A stretch of DNA of 14,129 nucleotides, taken from assembly GCA_963557065.1 (NCBI GenBank), contig CAUWCT010000073.1:1-14129 (forward strand). The letters are read 5' to 3'. Of the stretch, positions 1-6,187 are shown piece after piece. The notes under the pieces are model-generated. The model was not told the origin of the DNA. It saw nothing but the letters and a program-made list of their open reading frames with translations, and did not search any database. Position 1 is the stretch's first letter; the number at the start of each line of letters is the position of its first letter. This stretch comes from UMGS1370 sp963557065. GTDB lineage: Bacteria > Bacillota > Clostridia > Lachnospirales > Lachnospiraceae. Made by a program: the position numbers and the translations under genes.

Positions 1-2
1 GT

Positions 3-134
3 CAGATAGTAATTTACTCCAAAAGAATTATAGTGCTAAATCCCAAAGACGGGGTTATTAACCAAAATAAGATAGAGATCCAGTTCGGGTCAAATATTGT
101 GATAGTGCAGAGGCTGAATGAATGGGATGATTAG
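3..134 (+). CDS. Possible 3' end of an unidentified upstream gene (partial)
   Basis: A reading frame is open from the left edge (position 3) through 43 codons to a TAG at 132-134. The translation has a protein-like mix of beta-prone and charged residues, including KIEIQF and a polar tail ending in LNEWDD. It vaguely resembles the C-terminal tail of large serine recombinases, but it is too short for me to claim that. A random open frame of this length in AT-rich DNA is not rare, so it may be chance. The next promoter starts 3 bp after the stop, which suits a gene ending here. I do not recognise the family. Confidence 0.3.
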   Translation, partial: QIVIYSKRIIVLNPKDGVINQNKIEIQFGSNIVIVQRLNEWDD

Positions 135-137
135 ACC

Positions 138-166
138 TTGCAACAAAAAAGTGGCTGTGATAAAAT
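138..166 (+). promoter_or_regulatory. Strong extended -10 promoter upstream of a candidate small RNA
   Basis: TTGCAA at 138-143, a 17-bp spacer, then TAAAAT at 161-166 preceded by TGA, which gives the extended -10 form TGnTAAAAT. The predicted transcription start is near 173. The same -35/-10 pair and spacing recur at the glycerol kinase promoter (5983-6011). No protein gene starts within the next 100 bp before the terminator at 225-273. Confidence 0.6.
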
Positions 167-172
167 TTAGGC

Positions 173-273
173 ATGATAGGGGAAGTGTATACTTCTGATA
201 AAAACAGGAAACTTTTTCTCCTATAACAGAGTTTTCCGGAATTTAATTAAATTAACGGAAAACTCTGTTTTTT
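173..273 (+). ncRNA. Candidate structured small RNA or orphan leader of about 100 nt
   Basis: This is the predicted transcript between the promoter at 138-166 and the terminator at 225-273. Its first half can fold: 176-183 (ATAGGGGA) pairs with 217-224 (TCTCCTAT) with one G-U pair. This stem can enclose or compete with a small hairpin, GAAGT (182-186) with ACTTC (191-195). The terminator hairpin follows directly. A 17-codon frame starting with ATG at 173 exists but has no ribosome binding site. I do not recognise a known riboswitch or RNA family. It could be a stand-alone sRNA or an attenuated leader, although the downstream glycosyltransferase has its own promoter. Confidence 0.4.
225..273 (+). 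terminator. Strong Rho-independent terminator
   Basis: A perfect 14-bp stem, AACAGAGTTTTCCG (225-238) with CGGAAAACTCTGTT (256-269), encloses a 17-nt AT-only-rich loop that is itself largely palindromic. It is followed by a run of six T (268-273). The A/T-symmetric ends mean it could also work on the minus strand. Confidence 0.85.
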
Positions 274-346
274 GCTTGAACCCTGATTTATTTGATAAAC
301 AATACAGAACGGATACATAATGCAGTAACAGGCAGTTAAGATAGCA

Positions 347-375
347 TTGGAAAAAATATAACCTTATGCTATACT
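347..375 (+). promoter_or_regulatory. Promoter of the glycosyltransferase-MarR fusion gene
   Basis: TTGGAA at 347-352, a 17-bp spacer, and TATACT at 370-375 with an upstream TGC (extended -10). Transcription should begin near 382, giving a leader of about 57 nt. Confidence 0.65.
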
Positions 376-386
376 TTCTCTAAACG

Positions 387-410
387 TAGCATCAGTGTAT
401 ACGGATGCTA
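387..410 (+). promoter_or_regulatory. Stem-loop at the 5' end of the glycosyltransferase mRNA
   Basis: TAGCATC (387-393) pairs with GATGCTA (404-410) around a 10-nt loop, only about 5 nt from the predicted transcript start and 10 nt before the Shine-Dalgarno AAGGAG (421-426). A 5'-terminal hairpin of this kind commonly stabilises mRNA. A regulatory role is only inferred. Confidence 0.35.
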
Positions 411-438
411 TTTGCTGTGAAAGGAGATTGAATCATTC

Positions 439-1779
439 ATGAGTCCGATGGTAACCATGATTGTTCCGGTTTATAACGCACAGGACAGCATACGGCGCTG
501 CGTGGAGAGCGTTTTAAATCAGGGGTATATGGATTTTGAACTGCTGCTCATTGACGATGGAAGTACAGATGCTTCCGGCGAGATCTGTGAAGAATATCAG
601 AAAAAAGACAGCCGCGTACAGGTTATCCACAAAGAAAATACAGGGGTTTCCGACACCCGCAATCTGGGACTGAAACAGGCAAAAGGTCAGTATGTCCAGT
701 TTTTAGACAGCGATGACTGGATTACGCCGGATGCCACAAGTCTGATGGTGCGGGCGGCGAAAGAAAGCGGATGCGATATGGTCATTGCAGACTTTTACCG
801 CGTGATTGGGGATCGCCTTTCCCACAAAGGCGATATAGAAAAAGACGGGGTCCTGACCCTGGAGGAATTTGCAGGATTTATGATGGAAAATCCTGCGGAT
901 TTTTATTATGGAGTCTTATGGAATAAGCTGTTTAAGCGGGAGATCATTGAGAAGTATCACCTTGCGATGGATAAAGCGATTAGCTGGTGTGAAGATTTTA
1001 TGTTTAATCTGGAATACCTGCGCCATGCGAAGACAGTTTATGCGCTTCGGGTCCCTATTTACTATTATGTGAAAACAAAAGGCTCTCTGGTCAGTCAGGG
1101 ATTGAGCCTGACAAAGACTATCAAAATGAAACGGATGGTGTTTGAATACTACCATGATTTTTATAAATCCGTTCTCACAGAGGAAGATTATGAGAAAAAC
1201 CGACTGTCAGTATATCGCTTTTTGCTGGATGCGGCAGGAGATGGGGCGGTTCCTCTTTCTATTTTCCCAGGTTCCACAAAACTGGGAGACGAGAGAAGTA
1301 CCGTAAGCCATGGAGCGCTGGATGGAGAAGGCGTTCTGTTGGATTCTTATCGAGATCGAAAGCTGTTAGACCATTACCTGGACCCTGTAGCGATTAAATA
1401 TGGTCTGTCTCTATCAGAAGTCAGTCTGTTGATTTATTTTAGTCAGAAACCCAGGATTGATACCTTAAAAGAACTATCGGATGTGACGAATATGTCCAGA
1501 AGCCGTCTGGCTCTGGCGCTGCAGAAATTGACCATGAAAGAACTGATTAAAGTAGAAGATCAGGTCCAGGTCGAACTTCTTCCGGCATCAGAACCGGTGC
1601 TGGAAGAACTGTCCATTGCCCAGAAAGACTATGAAGTCGCCAGATTCGCCGGTTTTAATGAAGAAGAATTGATTCAGTATGCGTATTTATCAAATCGGAT
1701 AAAGGAAAATATCTGTCAGGTACTAAAAAAGGAAAAGATGCAGGTTGTACCAAAAAAGAATAAAAAGAAAAAATCTTAG
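439..1779 (+). CDS. Family 2 glycosyltransferase with a C-terminal MarR-like winged-helix domain
   Basis: Residues 1-260 are a GT-A fold family 2 glycosyltransferase: VPVYNA at 9-14, the nucleotide-binding DDGSTD at 39-44, and the metal/sugar-nucleotide motif DSDD at 90-93. No signal peptide or membrane segment is seen, so it is a cytoplasmic or peripheral enzyme that would transfer a sugar from a nucleotide donor. The acceptor is unknown. After a Gly/Ser-containing linker (about 266-303), residues 304-400 read as a MarR-type winged helix, with a helix-turn-helix around LKELSDVTNMSRSRLALAL (343-361). The C-terminus is very lysine-rich (about 430-446). Most GT2 enzymes of this type are 300-350 residues and lack the helix-turn-helix. 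AAGGAG lies 12 nt before the ATG, a rather long spacing. The gene has its own promoter and ends 2 bp from the stop of a convergent gene. The enzyme domain call is secure; whether the second domain binds DNA is open. Confidence 0.85.
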   Translation: MSPMVTMIVPVYNAQDSIRRCVESVLNQGYMDFELLLIDDGSTDASGEICEEYQKKDSRVQVIHKENTGVSDTRNLGLKQAKGQYVQFLDSDDWITPDATSLMVRAAKESGCDMVIADFYRVIGDRLSHKGDIEKDGVLTLEEFAGFMMENPADFYYGVLWNKLFKREIIEKYHLAMDKAISWCEDFMFNLEYLRHAKTVYALRVPIYYYVKTKGSLVSQGLSLTKTIKMKRMVFEYYHDFYKSVLTEEDYEKNRLSVYRFLLDAAGDGAVPLSIFPGSTKLGDERSTVSHGALDGEGVLLDSYRDRKLLDHYLDPVAIKYGLSLSEVSLLIYFSQKPRIDTLKELSDVTNMSRSRLALALQKLTMKELIKVEDQVQVELLPASEPVLEELSIAQKDYEVARFAGFNEEELIQYAYLSNRIKENICQVLKKEKMQVVPKKNKKKKS

Positions 1780-1781
1780 CA

Positions 1782-2366
1782 TCAGCGTACAGGGGGAAAC
1801 AGGGGAAGAACTGCTGCGGCAGACAGGAACGTACCGGCTGCTTTTTCCCACAGCCGGTATGCCAGAATCGATATGGTAATGGTTAAAAAGGTTTCAAGGG
1901 CGCTGCTGACAATTCCGGCAGCCAGAAAGAGAATGCACGAACCGATGATGATGCCGATGATTCCGACCAAAAGCGGCCGGTAAAGGAGAGGAGACTGGCG
2001 GTACTGGATAGTAATAATCCAGAGAAAATATACAAGAACCAGAACTCCAAAGACAAAGGCAAATGCAATATGAAGATATGCTTTTAAAGGCATATCATTG
2101 GGCAGATAGGGCGTGGTCACTGCGCAGAACAGTAAAACAAGAGACGCCGGAAGGAGAAAACGGCAGCCTTTTGGAAGCTGCATCACAGCCTTCAGCCTGC
2201 GGTGCATAAAATAAAGGTAAAGACTGATTAAAATGCCCCAGATGGCAAAACCTGTGCCTTTCTGCAGGGAACTGGCGATAACGGAAAAGTTGGTGGTGAA
2301 CCAGCCATAGCCGCGGGCAAATAAAAGTGTATAGAGGGGAATAATAAAATAAGCGAATAGTTTCAA
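1782..2366 (-). CDS. Polytopic membrane protein of unknown function
   Basis: The product is about 194 residues and very hydrophobic, with roughly six membrane segments separated by short basic loops (for example MHRRLK). I do not recognise a family. I chose the TTG at 2366-2364 as start because AAAGGACGG (plus 2375-2383) lies 8 nt upstream. An extended -10, TGCTATACT (plus 2402-2410), also sits just before it, and a start at the upstream in-frame ATG (2474) would put that promoter inside the gene and has only a weak ribosome site. The longer reading would be 230 residues, with an extra Phe/Tyr-rich segment that AT-rich DNA produces easily. It is convergent with the glycosyltransferase (2 bp between stops) and divergent from the SseB-like gene. 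Confidence 0.7.
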   Translation of the reverse strand: MKLFAYFIIPLYTLLFARGYGWFTTNFSVIASSLQKGTGFAIWGILISLYLYFMHRRLKAVMQLPKGCRFLLPASLVLLFCAVTTPYLPNDMPLKAYLHIAFAFVFGVLVLVYFLWIITIQYRQSPLLYRPLLVGIIGIIIGSCILFLAAGIVSSALETFLTITISILAYRLWEKAAGTFLSAAAVLPLFPPVR

Positions 2367-2401
2367 TGGAATTACCGTCCTTTGTAAAGTATGGTAACGT
2401 A

Positions 2402-2410
2402 AGTATAGCA
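2402..2410 (-). promoter_or_regulatory. Extended -10 promoter of the minus-strand membrane protein
   Basis: On the minus strand the sequence reads TGCTATACT (plus 2410-2402). The -35 region 17-18 bp upstream matches TTGACA poorly, as is common with extended -10 promoters. The predicted start near plus 2394 leaves a leader of about 28 nt before the TTG start. Confidence 0.5.
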
Positions 2411-2485
2411 GGTAAACATAAATATAAAAGAAAACAGGAATAATATTTCTATAAAAAAAGAATAAAGAAAACATATTTCTTTCTA

Positions 2486-2514
2486 TAGAATTTCGCCATT
2501 ATAGATGTTATAAT
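2486..2514 (+). promoter_or_regulatory. Promoter of the SseB-like gene
   Basis: TATAAT at 2509-2514 is preceded by TGT (extended -10). TAGAAT at 2486-2491, with a 17-bp spacer, is a 3/6 match to -35. The transcription start would be near 2521. This supports translation from the ATG at 2554 rather than 2524, which would leave the mRNA almost leaderless. Confidence 0.6.
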
Positions 2515-2553
2515 GGAGAGCGTATGAAAAAATCGCTGAAGGAGAAGCAAATC

Positions 2554-3318
2554 ATGAGTGACAAGAGTGGAAAAATCGAAAAGCCGGCTCTTTTTGAACA
2601 GCTTCGGACTGCATCCGAACTCTATGTTTTAATGTCTGTGTGTACCAAAGAGCCTTATGTAGTTTGTCATCCGGAGACGTTTGATGATGAAATTCTGCTG
2701 TATTTTGATATGGAAGAGGCAAAAGCAAAGGCAAAAAGCCTGATGGAAGAAAAGATTCCGGTAAGCATTGCCAGATTGGAACAGAAACATCTGCTGGTAT
2801 TTTATACAAACTTATACGCTATGGGGGTGAATGCCCTCCTTGTGTTCAGAGAAGGAGAAGAGTATCTGATTCAGCTTGATGAATTTGTAAAAAGGAGAGA
2901 TCCCAAAGAACTTCCGGATGGAAAGGTGTGGGTAGAGAATCCGGCGCTCCATCTGACTGCTATCTATCTGATGCAGGAATTAAAAGGTCAGCCTGCCGAC
3001 CCTGCCAACGAAAAGGTGCGGGAACTCCAGGAGGAGGCTGCAAACCACTTCGGAAAGGGCAGATATATTGTGCCGGTGCAGGCAGAGGATAAGGGGATTC
3101 CTCTTATGAAGCTGAAAACAGGGGCAGTGTTTCAGCCGTTGTTTACGGATATTTTGGAATTTCAGAAATTTAACAGGGAAAATAAACTAAATCCCATGGT
3201 AATCGAAGCGGCAAAGATTCCTCAGATGCTTCCAAAAGAAGCAGCAGGAGTGATTATCAATCCGCTGGGGGTTAATTTGCCTTTGACATTAAACCGCAGA
3301 CCTGACAAAGCAGTTTAA
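2554..3318 (+). CDS. SseB-family N-terminal domain protein
   Basis: A soluble protein of 254 residues with no signal peptide or membrane segment. The C-terminal half carries features of the SseB N-terminal domain (PF07179): a YIVPV strand at 171-175, the AVFQPLFTD core at 191-199, and VIINPLGVNLPLT near 233-245. The N-terminal 130 residues look like a related repeat or an extra domain, with EEYLIQLDEF-type strands. SseB was named for enhanced serine sensitivity in E. coli; its biochemical role is unclear and I do not infer more here. The start at 2554 is chosen because AAGGAG (2539-2544) lies 9 nt upstream; an in-frame ATG at 2524 lacks a ribosome site. It is monocistronic, with its own promoter and a terminator downstream. 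Confidence 0.75.
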   Translation: MSDKSGKIEKPALFEQLRTASELYVLMSVCTKEPYVVCHPETFDDEILLYFDMEEAKAKAKSLMEEKIPVSIARLEQKHLLVFYTNLYAMGVNALLVFREGEEYLIQLDEFVKRRDPKELPDGKVWVENPALHLTAIYLMQELKGQPADPANEKVRELQEEAANHFGKGRYIVPVQAEDKGIPLMKLKTGAVFQPLFTDILEFQKFNRENKLNPMVIEAAKIPQMLPKEAAGVIINPLGVNLPLTLNRRPDKAV

Positions 3319-3338
3319 AAAGGTCTGAAAATGGGAGG

Positions 3339-3364
3339 AAGCCGGCAGGAAGTCCTGTCGGCTT
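3339..3364 (+). other. GC-rich stem-loop after the SseB-like gene
   Basis: AAGCCGGCAGG (3339-3349) pairs with CCTGTCGGCTT (3354-3364) over 11 bp with one G-U pair and a 4-nt loop. No T-tract follows, so it is more likely a 3' mRNA-stabilising structure or a pausing site than a complete terminator. The true terminator appears 22 bp further on. Confidence 0.55.
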
Positions 3365-3386
3365 TGAGTATGAAAAAGTCTAAGTG

Positions 3387-3411
3387 AAAAGGCATATGCC
3401 TTTTTGTTCTT
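3387..3411 (+). terminator. Intrinsic terminator between the SseB-like gene and nhaC
   Basis: AAAAGGC (3387-3393) pairs with GCCTTTT (3398-3404) around ATAT, followed by a T-rich tail (3401-3411). The stem is short but A-tract/T-tract symmetric, which makes it potentially bidirectional. Confidence 0.65.
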
Positions 3412-3448
3412 GACATATGTGATTTTAACATCAAGATGTGATGAAAGT

Positions 3449-3477
3449 GTGACGTCTTTCAAAACATTTTCTAAACT
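3449..3477 (+). promoter_or_regulatory. Probable promoter of the nhaC-yitT unit
   Basis: GTGACG (3449-3454), a 17-bp spacer, and TAAACT (3472-3477), each a 4/6 match. A perfect TTGACA also occurs at 3410-3415, but 17 bp downstream there is only AAGATG, so I favour the first pair. The promoter is weak and may need an activator. Confidence 0.35.
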
Positions 3478-3525
3478 GTGAGGGATGTTAAAAAATAATA
3501 AATGAAAGAAAGGGAAGGGAATGGT

Positions 3526-4917
3526 ATGGAAAACAAAGAAAAGGAGTTAAAGACCCTAAACGGATGGCAGTCTGCGATAGTCATGATTTTGATTATTATT
3601 TCAGTTGCAGTCTGTGTTACCTTAAAGGTGGGCGGTCCTATGATTGGCCTGTTTTTCTCATGGATTATTATTTATGGGGCCTGTCTGGTATTTAAAGTGG
3701 ATTATGAGCAGATACACAAAGGAGCCTTTGAGGCGCTCCAGGTTGTATTGCCGACCATGGCAATTTTAATGGCAATCGGCGTTTTGATTGGAGCCTGGAT
3801 GCAGTCGGGTACAATTCCAACGATTATTGTGTATGGCTTAAAGGCGATTAATCCATCCTATCTGCTGGTATTTTCTCTGTTATTTACAGCAGTGTTAAGT
3901 CTGGTAACCGGCACTTCTTATGGGTCAGCCGGAAGTGCAGGTGTGGCGATGATGGCAATCGGCCATGCTATGGGCATTAACCCCGGTATGGTAGCGGGTG
4001 CGGTTATCTGCGGCGCTATGTTCGGCGATAAATTAAGCCCGTTTTCCGATACAACAAATCTGGCTCCGGCAGTGGCAGGCGCAAAGCTGGGGGATCACGT
4101 AAAGAGCATGCTGTGGACCACGCTTCCGCCAATGCTTATCAGCATTATTTTCTTTACCGTTCTGGGATTTTCCCAGACCAGCGGCAGTTACGATCCGGGA
4201 GATTTAAATACATACATCAGCTATCTGGAGGGAAGCTTCCATATTGGATGGGAAACGCTGATTCCGGCAGTTCTGATTATTGTGCTGTTAATGTTTCGGG
4301 TTGGTGCATTTGAAGCCCTGGGAATCGGAGCAGTGGCAGGCGCTCTGGTAGCAATTTTTGTTCAGGGAGCAGATTTAAAGTCTGTATTAAGCGTAGGATA
4401 TAATGGATTTACCTGTGATACAGATATTGGCGTATTAAAATCCATCTTGAACCGGGGTGGTATGAACAGCATGCTTCAGTATGTGGCAATTATTACGTTT
4501 GCAGTAGGTATGGGGGGCATGTTGAATAAACTGGGCGTGTTAAGCAATATTTTATCGGTATTTACCAGACACATTCACAGCGACGGCGCACTGATTTTTG
4601 CAACAATTATGGTTGGCTATGTAACCAGTATTGTAAGCTGCTCCAGCCCAATGTCTCATGTGTTGACAGGAACCCTGATGAAGCCTTTATTTGAAGAGAG
4701 AAAGATTGATCCCAGGATATTGTCCCGGTGTCTGGAGGACAGCGGCACCCTGGTCGGGCCTATGATTCCATGGCATGGATACGGAAGCTATATGGCAGGA
4801 ACGCTGGGTGTGGCATGGTCTCAGTATATTCTGTTTGTACCCCTTTTGTGGCTGACGCCTTTATTCTCTGTTTTCTACGGATTTACGGGAATTTCCATCA
4901 AACATACAGATAAATAA
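3526..4917 (+). CDS. nhaC: NhaC-family Na+/H+ antiporter
   Basis: A polytopic inner-membrane carrier of 463 residues with about 11-12 hydrophobic segments; the length is normal for NhaC. Diagnostic stretches are the glycine/serine-rich TSYGSAGSAGVAMM and the family signature GDKLSPFSDTTNLAP at 167-181, with the conserved acidic residues D168 and D175. It should exchange Na+ (or a cationic or organic substrate, as in malate-lactate members of this superfamily) for protons. The start is set at 3526, where AAGGG-rich sequence (3507-3519) lies about 6 nt upstream; the in-frame ATG at 3502 has no ribosome site. A YitT-type gene begins 32 nt after the stop and is probably co-transcribed. Substrate is assigned at family level only. 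Confidence 0.85.
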   Translation: MENKEKELKTLNGWQSAIVMILIIISVAVCVTLKVGGPMIGLFFSWIIIYGACLVFKVDYEQIHKGAFEALQVVLPTMAILMAIGVLIGAWMQSGTIPTIIVYGLKAINPSYLLVFSLLFTAVLSLVTGTSYGSAGSAGVAMMAIGHAMGINPGMVAGAVICGAMFGDKLSPFSDTTNLAPAVAGAKLGDHVKSMLWTTLPPMLISIIFFTVLGFSQTSGSYDPGDLNTYISYLEGSFHIGWETLIPAVLIIVLLMFRVGAFEALGIGAVAGALVAIFVQGADLKSVLSVGYNGFTCDTDIGVLKSILNRGGMNSMLQYVAIITFAVGMGGMLNKLGVLSNILSVFTRHIHSDGALIFATIMVGYVTSIVSCSSPMSHVLTGTLMKPLFEERKIDPRILSRCLEDSGTLVGPMIPWHGYGSYMAGTLGVAWSQYILFVPLLWLTPLFSVFYGFTGISIKHTDK

Positions 4918-4949
4918 AAGACAGATTGCATTAGAAAAGAGGGAGAAAA

Positions 4950-5807
4950 GTGAAAGTAGGAGGAAGCATAGCCAAAGTGCTGGGCATTATTTTAGGAAAT
5001 TTAATATTTACCTTTGGACTGGCCGCGTTTTCGATCCCAAATGACTTTTTAGTAGGAGGCGCCACTGGTATTGCCAGAAGCATCGAATACTTTTTAAATG
5101 TAGATGTATCCATAACGGTTGCCTGTATTAACGTAGTAATGTTCTTTCTGGGATTGTGGATTCTGGGCAAACGGTTTGCCCTGACTACCATTATCAGCAC
5201 CCTGCTGTTTCCGGTTTTGCTAAATTGGATGCTGAGTATGGAGGCGTTGGGACACATTACAGATGATCGGCTGCTGGCTGCGATTTTTGGCGGTTCTCTG
5301 ACCGGATTGGGACTGGGAATCGTGATGCGTCTTGGCGGATCGACCGGAGGTATGGATATTCCTCCCCTGATTCTAAATAAGAAGTTGCGCATTCCGGTGG
5401 CAGTGACCATGTACTGTCTGGATGTCTTTATTCTTCTGTCTCAGGTGTTATTTACAGGAGCAGAAGAGATTTTATACGGTATTTTGTCTGTACTCCTGAC
5501 CTCTGTTATGGTCAATCAGGTGCTGGTGTTTGGTGGCGGAGATGTCCAGGTGTTGATTATCAGTAAGGAATACGAAAAAATCAATGAGATTATTCAAAAA
5601 GATTTGGATCGGGGCTCTACTTTTGTGCCGATTCAGACAGGATTTCAGCATTTGGACCAGAAGGCGGTGCTCTGTGTCCTCCACAATCGGGATATGAACC
5701 ATTTAAACCAGTATGTACAGCAGATTGACCCCAAGGCATTTATAATCATTAATGGAGTCAGAGAGGTTCGTGGAAGAGGATTTACATTGGACAAACATTT
5801 GGTGTAA
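4950..5807 (+). CDS. YitT-family membrane protein with C-terminal DUF2179 domain
   Basis: A protein of 285 residues starting at GTG (4950-4952), with AGGGAG at 4940-4945 just upstream. Residues 1-190 form five or six membrane segments with the typical glycine-rich loops (FLVGGATGIA, RLGGSTGGMDIPP) of the YitT/DUF161 family. Residues 198-282 are the cytosolic ferredoxin-like DUF2179 domain, with DRGSTF and a VREVRGRGF ending. The transport or sensing role of YitT proteins is not established. It follows nhaC by 32 nt with no terminator between, so the two probably form one transcript. The stop codon overlaps the left target duplication of the mobile element at 5812-5964, but the reading frame is unaffected by the insertion. 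Confidence 0.85.
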   Translation: MKVGGSIAKVLGIILGNLIFTFGLAAFSIPNDFLVGGATGIARSIEYFLNVDVSITVACINVVMFFLGLWILGKRFALTTIISTLLFPVLLNWMLSMEALGHITDDRLLAAIFGGSLTGLGLGIVMRLGGSTGGMDIPPLILNKKLRIPVAVTMYCLDVFILLSQVLFTGAEEILYGILSVLLTSVMVNQVLVFGGGDVQVLIISKEYEKINEIIQKDLDRGSTFVPIQTGFQHLDQKAVLCVLHNRDMNHLNQYVQQIDPKAFIIINGVREVRGRGFTLDKHLV

Positions 5808-5811
5808 AATA

Positions 5812-5964
5812 AGTAACAGTTCAGCCATACATCTTCTTGCCCGCCTGCAGCGGACAAGAAGCGTCTGGCGTCCGCCCTATGAAGATTCAGACAGAAAAAC
5901 TCTTATGAAAACAAGCTTTCGACGCGTTTTTCTGCCTGAATCTTCGCATGGCTGAACTGTTACT
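5812..5964 (+). mobile_element. MITE-like palindromic element, copy A (153 bp), with 6-bp target duplication
   Basis: The ends are a perfect 17-bp inverted repeat: AGTAACAGTTCAGCCAT (5812-5828) and its complement (5948-5964). The element is flanked directly by AAAATA on both sides (5806-5811 and 5965-5970), the signature of transposition with a 6-bp target duplication. Inside are two nested hairpins. CTTCTTG (5833-5839) pairs with CAAGAAG (5855-5861). A long stem pairs 5881-5900 with 5926-5945 over 20 bp with one mismatch. There is no coding capacity, so it must be mobilised in trans if at all. The strand is arbitrary. It lies just downstream of the YitT gene and could act as a transcription-stopping or RNA-stabilising structure. 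Confidence 0.8.
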
Positions 5965-5982
5965 AAAATAACGATTCTAAGC

Positions 5983-6011
5983 TTGCAATTTTTGAGAATA
6001 CATGTTAAAAT
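5983..6011 (+). promoter_or_regulatory. Promoter of the glycerol operon
   Basis: TTGCAA (5983-5988), a 17-bp spacer, and TAAAAT (6006-6011) with TGT in front (extended -10). The predicted start is near 6018, giving an untranslated leader of about 170 nt before glpK. It begins 19 bp after mobile element copy A. The core hexamers are identical to those of the promoter at 138-166. Confidence 0.65.
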
Positions 6012-6049
6012 TAACAACAGATAAATAATGATTGCCTTAGAGATGATAG

Positions 6050-6097
6050 AGCAGGGTAGATGGCTGCAGATTTCTGCACATCCCCTGCTTTTTCTTT
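6050..6097 (+). terminator. Leader terminator (attenuator) upstream of glpK
   Basis: A long stem with two small left-side bulges: AGCAGGG (6050-6056) with CCCTGCT (6083-6089), GATG (6059-6062) with CATC (6079-6082), and TGCAGA (6065-6070) with TCTGCA (6073-6078). It is followed by TTTTTCTTT (6089-6097). It lies between the operon promoter and glpK, so readthrough must be controlled. In Bacillus subtilis glycerol genes are controlled by GlpP-dependent antitermination at a leader terminator. No glpP gene is in this window, so the analogy is inference. The 90 nt between the terminator and glpK hold no second convincing promoter. Confidence 0.75.
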
Positions 6098-6187
6098 ATG
6101 CTTTGGCAAAAAATTAACAAACATAGCAATTTGGCCGCAGCAGCGTAAAAGCGAGACACTGCCGGGCAGAGGCAAAAGGAGAACAGT

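Noticed and set aside
173..226. 17-codon reading frame starting at ATG 173 inside the left candidate RNA
   Set aside because: It begins at the predicted transcription start with no ribosome binding site, and its composition is not informative. The RNA-structure reading explains the region better.
324..331. AGTAACAG, a partial match to the mobile element end
   Set aside because: Only eight bases match, no GTTCAGCC follows and no inverted partner or flanking repeat is present.
3410..3438. Perfect TTGACA as -35 of the nhaC promoter
   Set aside because: The expected -10 position holds only AAGATG. A weaker but more balanced pair at 3449-3477 was preferred.
5904..5922. TGAAAAC...GCTTTC, a possible CcpA (cre) site before glpK
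   Set aside because: The central CG and spacing do not fit the cre consensus, and the sequence is part of the mobile element's hairpin loop.
5752..5955. Plus-strand open frame running through mobile element copy A
   Set aside because: It overlaps the end of the YitT gene in another frame, is rich in Arg/Ser from the hairpin sequence, and has no ribosome site.
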